Shown: positions 8,351 through 15,028 of the stretch, one piece after another
How the letters are laid out: every line of letters begins with the position of its first letter
Numbering within the stretch: the first letter of the stretch is position 1
Assembly: GCF_000444995.1 (NCBI RefSeq)
Contig: NC_022043.1
Location: 1 to 64,000 of the forward strand
From: Paracoccus aminophilus JCM 7686
Lineage (GTDB): Bacteria > Pseudomonadota > Alphaproteobacteria > Rhodobacterales > Rhodobacteraceae
DNA: 64,000 nucleotides
Direction of reading: 5' to 3'
Program-made: the position numbers and the translations under genes
Notes under the pieces: model-generated
Seen by the model: the letters and a program-made list of their open reading frames with translations, nothing else
Database searches by the model: none
Told to the model about the DNA's origin: nothing

Positions 8351-8918
8351 GACGTGGTCCCGCGGCTTTGGACATCATCGGCAGGCTGGGATAGATCCGC
8401 GCCGGAGAGCCGACGACCACGGAATCCGCCGGAACATTGGTCGTCACAGCGGTATTGGCGGCGATCCGCACCCGGTCGCCGATCTTGATCGGGCCGAGAA
8501 TGGTCGAATTCACGCCGATGAAGACATCATCGCCAATTATCGGAGCCCCGCCCCGCATATTGGTCCCAATGGTCACATTATGCATAACGCCGCAACGGTC
8601 CCCAATTACCACATCCGGATGAATCGATAGTGATCCTTCGGCATGGATAATATGAAAATCTTGCCCGAGGGTTACCTGCGGCGGAATCCAGATTTTCGTC
8701 ACGTTCAGGATGAAAATCTTCATCAATCCGTAAACTTTATTGGCAACCCAACGCGCCACCGGGTTTTTTCTGGCAAGTGCCCAACGACCATAGCGATAGA
8801 CCGTCAATGAGACAAATCCCGAACCGGCCAGAGTTTCGCCGTGCCGTTTGTAATCGTCTCGCAAGGTGTTAAACATCTTATCGTCCGCCGGCTTTTCCCT
8901 TGATGGTTGTATCAGCAT
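8343..8918 (-). CDS. Left-handed beta-helix acyltransferase (serine acetyltransferase/WcaF type)
   Basis: Hexapeptide-repeat transferase of about 191 residues. Repeats such as IHPDVVIGDRCGVMHNVTIG, IIGDDVFIGVNSTILGPIKIGDRVRIAANTA (read in two pieces) and VPADSVVVGSPARI form the coil region, with the catalytic-type His in DFHIIHAEG. CysE-like members use acetyl-CoA to acetylate a hydroxyl or amino group. In this cluster a sugar or the carrier-borne amine is a likelier acceptor than serine. The start at 8918 overlaps the end of the upstream glycosyltransferase gene by 7 bp; an alternative ATG is at 8876. A longer frame upstream to 9170 is only the antisense-free shadow of the glycosyltransferase and is excluded. 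Confidence 0.75.
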   Translation of the reverse strand: MLIQPSREKPADDKMFNTLRDDYKRHGETLAGSGFVSLTVYRYGRWALARKNPVARWVANKVYGLMKIFILNVTKIWIPPQVTLGQDFHIIHAEGSLSIHPDVVIGDRCGVMHNVTIGTNMRGGAPIIGDDVFIGVNSTILGPIKIGDRVRIAANTAVTTNVPADSVVVGSPARIYPSLPMMSKAAGPRHD

Positions 8919-9967
8919 ATTTCGGATGGGGAGGCAATCAGTTCCATGGTTCGGGCAATATCGCTCCATTTGATGGTGAATCCGCTGGCCTCGCCTTGTC
9001 CAATGACCATGGCGAAGCGCTGCTGCCAGCGGTCGCTCAAGAGCTTCATCGCCGTCGTGGCACGATCGGCGGGCTGAAGGGTGAAGAGCGTGCCGCCCTC
9101 GGGCATCACCGCGATGCCGTGGTTGAGTTGGCTGCCCTCGACCCCCATGACGACCTTCGCGCCGCCGCACAGCACGATCAGCTCATCGACGCTGTGATCC
9201 TCGGGAAAGACCACGCTGAAGCCGAAGTCGCGCGCCATCCGCGCGGCGAGCTCGTCTTCGTTCAGGAGCCGCCGTTGATCGCCGCTGTGCCCGCGCAACA
9301 AGAAAACCCCCGGTGACGGGGTGGGGTGACCCGCGCCGATCAGGCGGCGGCGCATGTCTTGCGCGCGTGCAAGGCGGTTGGTGTTGTTTGCATGGTCGTC
9401 GAAGACGATCAGCTCGTCGAAATGCACATCGCCAACCCGGCGCGGAGCCATCGCAAGCAGAGTTTCGTAGCGCGGGACATGGCCACCGCTGCCAGACCGC
9501 GTCGTGACCGGTTGGCCTGCGGCCTCTGCCAACCGGTAGCTCAGGCAATCGTCAAGCAACCAGTTCCCGAACCAGCGGTTGCCGACCCAAGTCTCATATA
9601 GCGCGCCCGAGCCTGCATCCTCCATCCGCGCCGGTCGCGGCAGCCGAGTGCGGCGGTGCAGATGCAGCGAAAGGCCGTTCGTATAGAGCACGCCGTCAAT
9701 CAGATCGACATCGCGCAGATGCCAGGCGAGCGTCGGCGCGATCTGCTCGGCAGGATCCCCCGCGAGCGAGCGCAGCACCATGTCACGCGGGGCGAATTCG
9801 GTCCGGGTGATGCGCTCGGCCTGTCCGGGCAGGATGATGACGGGAGGGACAGGGCGGATTTCGCCCGGCGCGATCTCTTCGCGCTCGACGGCGAGCCCAG
9901 CCAGTTCACGCGTTCCACGACCCGCGAGACGGCCCAAGCGATAGGACAGGGGGCGCCAACTCCACAT
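8912..9967 (-). CDS. GT61-family (DUF563) glycosyltransferase, paralogue of the 4029 gene
   Basis: A 351-residue probable glycosyltransferase closely related to the one at 4029-5081. Shared blocks include LAWHLRDVDLIDGVLY near residue 85, ALYETWVGNRWFGNWLLDD near residue 140, RRVGDVHFDELIVFDDHANN near residue 200 and VVMGVEGSQLNHGI near residue 290. The start at 9967 is preceded by AGAAGGGCA at good distance and matches the paralogue; a longer frame reaches 10030. It is the first gene of a tightly overlapping run (transferase, acetyltransferase, ligase, carrier, decarboxylase). It probably transfers a sugar in the same surface glycan. Confidence 0.77.
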   Translation of the reverse strand: MWSWRPLSYRLGRLAGRGTRELAGLAVEREEIAPGEIRPVPPVIILPGQAERITRTEFAPRDMVLRSLAGDPAEQIAPTLAWHLRDVDLIDGVLYTNGLSLHLHRRTRLPRPARMEDAGSGALYETWVGNRWFGNWLLDDCLSYRLAEAAGQPVTTRSGSGGHVPRYETLLAMAPRRVGDVHFDELIVFDDHANNTNRLARAQDMRRRLIGAGHPTPSPGVFLLRGHSGDQRRLLNEDELAARMARDFGFSVVFPEDHSVDELIVLCGGAKVVMGVEGSQLNHGIAVMPEGGTLFTLQPADRATTAMKLLSDRWQQRFAMVIGQGEASGFTIKWSDIARTMELIASPSEIC

Positions 9968-9998
9968 CAATTGCCCTTCTGAATCACACCACAATGCA

Positions 9999-10027
9999 AT
10001 CACAGCCACAGGTGCGTTGGCTGTGAT
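9999..10027. promoter_or_regulatory. Perfect 10-bp dyad before the glycosyltransferase-to-decarboxylase run
   Basis: ATCACAGCCA (9999-10008) and TGGCTGTGAT (10018-10027) pair perfectly around a 9-base loop in the 98-bp gap between the esterase gene and the second GT61 gene. It lacks a T-run on the minus strand, so an operator or mRNA leader structure is more likely than a terminator. A second palindrome, GTGATCAC, overlaps its edge. Confidence 0.4.
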
Positions 10028-10065
10028 CACCTGTTCACAGATGGAATGAGATCAGCCTTAAGGCT

Positions 10066-11220
10066 TCATTGTTTTGAGTCAATTGCCTTAATCAACAGGT
10101 CGGCAATGAGCGCATGATCCTTGAGCGAGGGATGCCAGTGGCAGCCTTTTCGCTCAAGCTTGGGCAGCTCGATCAGCGCGACCTCGCTGCCAGCGTCACG
10201 CAGCGCGGCCTCGGCGGCGCGGTAAGAGGTGATCATCTCTTCGCCATATTCGGTGAAGGACAAAAGCACGATCCGCGCCCCCGGCATCTCGCTTTGGCGA
10301 GCTTTCAGAAAGGCGATCAGCGCGTTTTGGAAATCCGATTGCAGTGCCGCGTTCGAGCCCCATTTCTCTTCGGCAGCAAAGGGCGAGCCCAGATCGTTCG
10401 AGCCAAGGCCCACGACCAGCGTCGCGACCGCTCCGGGCGGGTCGTCGGGCAGGTCGGGCCGGTCGGGGATCGCCAGCGGATAAAGCGCCGCCATGGTCGG
10501 TCCGGCAGAGCCGCCGTAATTGCGCAAAAGCCCGACGCCCGAGCGCGCGGTCACCGTGACCTCGGCCTTCAGCGCCTGACCGACGCGGGCGGGAAAGCTT
10601 TGGGTCGTATCGGTCTCGGCAAAGACCTGCGTGCCGCTGCACTCGCGCTGATGCCCGGTATTGCCATAGCCGACCGTATCGGAATCCCCGATGAAGGCGA
10701 TCCGCGGCAGGGCTGCGGCAACTGGAAGCGCCTGACCGCCGCTCGGGGTCGCAAAGCCCACGAAACGGGCGGGCCGGTCGGCCTCGCTTAAGGTTTCGAC
10801 CCGGACCTGATGCGGCCCGGCGGGCAGGCCAGAGATCTCGATGGTCTTTGTTCCGGGCCGCACCAGCGTGATCTTGCCGCTCGCCCCGTCATCGATCACC
10901 ACGCGCAGCCGGTTGGTGGCATCGGCGAGGCGCATGGACACCGCCGGGCCGTCAAAGCGCCCCTCAGCGGCAAATCCGGGCCATTGATGCCAGACCCCAT
11001 CCGAGGCCACCGCGCGCCGCCCCTCAAGGCGGACAGCCAGCGGCGTTCCTGTCAGGGCCGTATCGACAAGCTGCACCTGCGCCTGCGGCGGCAGCGTATC
11101 GACATGAAGGAGAGGGAGGGGCGTGTCGATTTGAGGCTCATGTCCATTGAATGTCCAGATGAGACCAACAACCAGCCCAGTCATCGCCAGGATCACCAGT
11201 CGCCCCCGTAACCTGTTCAT
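10066..11220 (-). CDS. Membrane-anchored SGNH/GDSL esterase, CE2-like
   Basis: Predicted carbohydrate esterase of 384 residues. One N-terminal membrane segment (LVILAMTGLVVGLIWTF) would hold it in the membrane with the enzyme in the periplasm. Residues about 50-155 look like the jelly-roll domain found before the catalytic domain in CE2 acetyl esterases. The SGNH motifs follow: FIGDSDTVGYG (nucleophile serine), LRNYGG, VGLGSNDLG and the closing KGCHWHPSLKDH with the catalytic His. It lies upstream of the glycosyltransferase run on the same strand, so it may remove or move acetyl groups on the glycan made there. Confidence 0.78.
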   Translation of the reverse strand: MNRLRGRLVILAMTGLVVGLIWTFNGHEPQIDTPLPLLHVDTLPPQAQVQLVDTALTGTPLAVRLEGRRAVASDGVWHQWPGFAAEGRFDGPAVSMRLADATNRLRVVIDDGASGKITLVRPGTKTIEISGLPAGPHQVRVETLSEADRPARFVGFATPSGGQALPVAAALPRIAFIGDSDTVGYGNTGHQRECSGTQVFAETDTTQSFPARVGQALKAEVTVTARSGVGLLRNYGGSAGPTMAALYPLAIPDRPDLPDDPPGAVATLVVGLGSNDLGSPFAAEEKWGSNAALQSDFQNALIAFLKARQSEMPGARIVLLSFTEYGEEMITSYRAAEAALRDAGSEVALIELPKLERKGCHWHPSLKDHALIADLLIKAIDSKQ

Positions 11221-11345
11221 CCAAAACTCAAATCATGGAAAGTTTGGCGCAGAATATCTCTGGCCCGAACGGCTGTCCACGTTTGATTTCACGCGAGGCG
11301 CGGCTGCGGCGGGCGCCGCTCGCGCTAGGGATGTCGGGGCGCGGC

Positions 11346-12119
11346 TCAGTCGAGATAAGCGATGGGCGCGCCGCTGCGGGGGTGGGCGAAGGTCGCGATC
11401 TCGACACCATAGATCTCACGCAGGGTATCGCGGGCCAAAAGCGTTTGCGCATCGCCGCGCGCGATCAGCCTGCCGCCTTTCAGCGCGATGATCTCGTCGC
11501 AATAGCGCGCAGCCATGTTGATGTCGTGAAGCACGACGATGACGCTCGCGCCGCCGTCTTCGGAAAGCTTGCGCACCAAGGACAGCACCTCGACCTGATG
11601 GCTGATGTCCAGCGCCGAGATCGGCTCGTCGAGCAAAAACGCCCCAGCTTCCTGCGCGACCAGCATGGCCAGCCAGACGCGCTGGCGCTCGCCTCCCGAA
11701 AGGCTCTGGACCTGTCGGGTCGCGAAAGCTGCGACATCGGTCAGCGTCATGGCCTCGTCGATGCGGTCGTGATCCTCGGCCTTCATGCGCCCAAGCGCGC
11801 CATGCCAGGGATAGCGCCCCATCGCCACCAGATCGCGGACGGTCAGCCCGGTGGCGGGCGGCGGGTCTTGGGGCAGATAGGCGATGCGGCGGGCAAAGTC
11901 GCGGCCCGGCCAATCGCGAAGCGCGCGGCCCTCAAAGCTGATCCCACCGGCGCTCGGGCGCAGCTGGCGGGCGAGCAGTTTCAGCAGCGTCGATTTCCCC
12001 GAGCCATTATGCCCGATCAGCCCGACGACCTTGCCCGCAGGCAGATCAAGCGTCAGATCGGTCAGCAGCTTGCGCTCGGGAAGCTGAAAGCTGACATCGG
12101 TAAGCGAATAAAGCGTCAT
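11346..12119 (-). CDS. fhuC: Ferric-siderophore ABC transporter ATPase
   Basis: ATPase of a FecCD-type importer. GHNGSGKSTLLKLLA is Walker A, LSGGERQRVWLAML the signature and AFLLDEPISALD Walker B with the D-loop; VVLHDINMAARYC carries the H-loop. Length 257 is normal for FhuC/FepC. It lies 21 bp behind the fused permease gene and is the last gene of the run fecI-fecR-receptor-fhuD-fhuB-fhuC. The hydroxamate-type name rests on the fused permease architecture; the real siderophore is unknown. Confidence 0.9.
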   Translation of the reverse strand: MTLYSLTDVSFQLPERKLLTDLTLDLPAGKVVGLIGHNGSGKSTLLKLLARQLRPSAGGISFEGRALRDWPGRDFARRIAYLPQDPPPATGLTVRDLVAMGRYPWHGALGRMKAEDHDRIDEAMTLTDVAAFATRQVQSLSGGERQRVWLAMLVAQEAGAFLLDEPISALDISHQVEVLSLVRKLSEDGGASVIVVLHDINMAARYCDEIIALKGGRLIARGDAQTLLARDTLREIYGVEIATFAHPRSGAPIAYLD

Positions 12120-12140
12120 GGCAAGGTCTTTGCGAAAGGA

Positions 12141-14120
12141 TCAGGTCGAAGAGCGGCGCAGCAAAAGCCAGGCGAGCAGCGGCGCGGTGATCAGCGTGGC
12201 CAAAAGCCCCGCAGGCATCTGATTGGGCACCATCAGCACCCGGCCCAGCCAGTCGGCGACAACCATCAAGGCCGCGCCGGAAAGCGCGGCGGCGGTGAGT
12301 TCCGCCGTCGGGCTGCGAAAGCCCATCAGCCGCGCCAGATGCGGGGCCATCAGGCCGACGAAGCTCAGGGGCCCGATCACCGTCACCGAGAGCGCGACCA
12401 GCAACGAGGCGTAGAGCAGAAGGCTGCCCCGCGCCCGCGCGACCGGCACGCCAAGCGCGCGCGCGACGACCGGCCCCAGCGGCAGGATCGCGAGCCAGCG
12501 GCGGAAGAGGGGCAGGGCGGCCAGACCGATCAGCGCGGTCGCGGCGATGATCCCCGCCTGCATCGGCGTTGCCAGAAAGGTCGCGCCATTCATCCAGCGC
12601 AAGAGGCCAAAGACGCGGTTGTCTCCGCTGGCCAGAAGCAGCGAGACCAGCGCGCTGAAGGCGGTGGTGATGGCGATGCCGAGCATGAAGAGATCATGCG
12701 GGCGAAAGCTTGTCCGCCACGCCAGCGCCATCAGCCAGGCAAGCACCAAACCCGCTCCGGCCATGCTGGCGCCAAGCCCGCCCAGAAAGCCGAGACTCGG
12801 CACGAAGGCCGCGACGATTGCCCCGCAGGCCGCTCCCGAGCTGATGCCTAAAAGCTCGGGCGAGGCCAAAGGGTTCGAGGTCAGGCGCTGAATGATCCCG
12901 CCCGCAATCGCCGTCATGACCGCTCCCGAAGCTGCGGCCAGCGCGCGCGGACCGCGCCAGAAAAACGTCTCGTGCAGCGTCGAGAGCCCGCCGAAGGACC
13001 AGCCCCCGATCCCCTTGCCGGTGAAGAGCGCGACCAGCACCAGTAAACCCAAAGCCATGAGCAGCCAGATCAGGCGGCGGGTCGGGGCGGCCTCGTCTTC
13101 CGTGCGGGCGATCAGCGTGGGCGCGGGCGGGCGGTTCGCGATGCGGTTGCGGGCGATCAACCAGATAAGGAGTGGCGCGCCCATCAGCACGGTCGCCGCG
13201 CCTGCGGGGATGGTCGTGGGCGTCGGCAGCGCCAGAAAGATCTGATCGGTCACGACCAGCAGAAGCGCGCCAAGCAGCGGGGCCAGCAGGATCTGCGCCT
13301 CGGCGCGTTGATAGCCCATGCGGCGCAAGATCTCGGGCGCGGCAAGGCCGATGAAGCCGATGACGCCCACTGCCGCGACAGTTGCCGCCGCAATCCACAA
13401 AGCCACCGCAATCGCCGCGCCACGCACCAGCCAAGGGTTCGCGCCCAGCCCGGTCGCGAGCTCGTCGGAAAGGCTCAGGATCGCGATCGGGCGGGCGAGG
13501 ATCAGGCAGGGCAGGACGACCGGCAGCAGTTGCAGGGCGAGCAGGTTGAACGTGCTCCAATCCTGCGTCGCGAGCGAGCCGCTGCCCCAGATGAAGAGTT
13601 TGATCAGCCCGCCATGCAGCATGATCATGAAGGTGTTGATCGCGCCCGCGTAAAGGCTGACGACCAGCCCGGCGAGCAGGACGACCTGTGGGGCCAACCG
13701 CGCACGCCATGACAGCGCCAGCACCAGCGCGCCGGCAATCGCGCTGCCCGCCAGCGCTACCAGCATCTTGCCGCCGATCAGAAGGCCGGGCGCCCAGATC
13801 GTCGCGGCGCTGACCGCGAGAAAGGCCCCGGCTGAAGTGCCAAGCGTCGCAGGCTCGGCGGCGGGATTGCGCAAAACCAGCTGCACCAGCACGCCCGCGA
13901 GCGAGAGCGCCGCCCCGACCAGAAGCGCCAGCAGCAGGCGCGGCACGAGGCTATAGTGAAAGACCAGCTCTCCCATCCGGGTCGGATCGGGCTGGCTTAA
14001 CGCCTTCAGCCACTCTTGCGGCGGCAGGTTCAGGGCGGCGGTCCGGGCGGCAAAGGCCAGCGCCAGCGCGGCCAGCGTCAGGCACAAAAGGATCAGTGGC
14101 AGATGTCGGCGAAAGGTCAT
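12141..14120 (-). CDS. fhuB: Fused ferric-siderophore permease, FhuB type
   Basis: A 659-residue polytopic inner-membrane protein made of two FecCD-type permease halves in one chain (about residues 1-325 and 340-659), the arrangement of E. coli FhuB (660 residues). Each half has the conserved cytoplasmic loop: VGFIGLAAPEILRRMGYQRA in the first and LSFVGLMAPHLARLMGF in the second. Each half also has the conserved loop RNPAAEPATLGTSAGA or SNPLASPELLGISSGA. It forms the transmembrane channel for the ATPase and binding protein encoded on either side. Its start lies 6 bp from the fhuD stop. Confidence 0.92.
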   Translation of the reverse strand: MTFRRHLPLILLCLTLAALALAFAARTAALNLPPQEWLKALSQPDPTRMGELVFHYSLVPRLLLALLVGAALSLAGVLVQLVLRNPAAEPATLGTSAGAFLAVSAATIWAPGLLIGGKMLVALAGSAIAGALVLALSWRARLAPQVVLLAGLVVSLYAGAINTFMIMLHGGLIKLFIWGSGSLATQDWSTFNLLALQLLPVVLPCLILARPIAILSLSDELATGLGANPWLVRGAAIAVALWIAAATVAAVGVIGFIGLAAPEILRRMGYQRAEAQILLAPLLGALLLVVTDQIFLALPTPTTIPAGAATVLMGAPLLIWLIARNRIANRPPAPTLIARTEDEAAPTRRLIWLLMALGLLVLVALFTGKGIGGWSFGGLSTLHETFFWRGPRALAAASGAVMTAIAGGIIQRLTSNPLASPELLGISSGAACGAIVAAFVPSLGFLGGLGASMAGAGLVLAWLMALAWRTSFRPHDLFMLGIAITTAFSALVSLLLASGDNRVFGLLRWMNGATFLATPMQAGIIAATALIGLAALPLFRRWLAILPLGPVVARALGVPVARARGSLLLYASLLVALSVTVIGPLSFVGLMAPHLARLMGFRSPTAELTAAALSGAALMVVADWLGRVLMVPNQMPAGLLATLITAPLLAWLLLRRSST

Positions 14121-14126
14121 GCGGGA

Positions 14127-15011
14127 TCAGGCGAGAGTTTCGGCAAGGAGACGGGCAAGACGGATGGCCGAGGGCAGGCCTCCGTCTTCGAGAAGGGCGG
14201 GAAGGAGACGGGTGCGATGCTCGCGCACGGCGGGGAGGGCCTCCCAGAAGAGGCCGCCGGGGCTGGAGCCCGACAGGCCGTTGAGCGCGGCCGCATCAAG
14301 GACCAAGAGGCTGGCCTCTGGATGTTGGGCGAGCTCATCGAGCGCGACCGTGGCGCGGCTGCCGAAGAAGGCCCCGCGCGTCCAGTCGTTCACCAGCCCG
14401 AGCCGCGCCATGACCTGACCCTCGAAGCTTTCGGCGGTGAAGACAGAGAGATGACGGTCATCGGCCAAGGTGAGCAGTAGGAACGGCTTGCCGCGATGGC
14501 GGGCAAGCGCGGCTGCGGCCTCGGTCAGAGTGGTCTCGGCCTCGGCGATCACGGGCTGAGGGTCGCGGCCTGTCAGGGTGCCGATCTGGATCAGCGCCGC
14601 GGTCGCGGCGTCCAGCGTGGCCGTGCCATTCGAGGCAAGATCGACGACCTCGACCGGGGCAATGCGGCGCAGGAAAGGCAGCATCTGGCCAAGGCGCGGC
14701 GGGATCAGGATGAGGCGCGGGGACAGTTCGTCGATGAATTCGAAGTTGGGGGTAAAGAGCAGCCCGACATCGACGGTGTCGGGGCGCAAGGCGGGTTCGA
14801 CCGTGGCGCGGTTATAATAGGCGGTGCTGGGCACGCCCGTCACATCCGCGCCAAGCGCCAGCGCATTCGCAGCCAAGGCCCAATCCAACGCGATGATCCC
14901 GCCTTTGGGGGGCGGGGCAGGGGCTGCGAAGGCTTTGGGGGCGATCAGAGAAGGGGCCAGGACGGAAACTGCCGCCGCCTGCAAAAACAGGCGGCGGCCG
15001 AGACGGGGCAT
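14127..15011 (-). CDS. fhuD: Periplasmic siderophore-binding protein, FhuD-like
   Basis: Binding protein of the FhuD/BtuF class. The chosen start at 15011 gives MPRLGRRLFLQAAAVSVLAP, a twin-arginine-type signal (RRLFLQ), with cleavage expected near KAFA-AP. The frame extends further upstream into the receptor gene, but that extension is not protein-like. IIALDWALAANALALGADV is the usual opening beta-alpha unit, and PRLILIPPRLGQMLPFLRRI the second. The mature protein would be about 270 residues, normal for the family. It is placed between receptor and permease genes, with 17 bp to the receptor stop. Confidence 0.85.
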   Translation of the reverse strand: MPRLGRRLFLQAAAVSVLAPSLIAPKAFAAPAPPPKGGIIALDWALAANALALGADVTGVPSTAYYNRATVEPALRPDTVDVGLLFTPNFEFIDELSPRLILIPPRLGQMLPFLRRIAPVEVVDLASNGTATLDAATAALIQIGTLTGRDPQPVIAEAETTLTEAAAALARHRGKPFLLLTLADDRHLSVFTAESFEGQVMARLGLVNDWTRGAFFGSRATVALDELAQHPEASLLVLDAAALNGLSGSSPGGLFWEALPAVREHRTRLLPALLEDGGLPSAIRLARLLAETLA

Positions 15012-15028
15012 GACCGGAAGATCTGGCG

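Noticed and set aside
5270..11220. Exosortase or PEP-CTERM system
   Set aside because: The ligase, carrier and decarboxylase resemble those of exosortase-A loci, but no exosortase, PEP-CTERM protein or polysaccharide polymerase gene is in the window.
11235..12851. 538-residue plus-strand frame opposite fhuC and fhuB
   Set aside because: Low-complexity Arg/Gln-rich shadow of two clear transporter genes.
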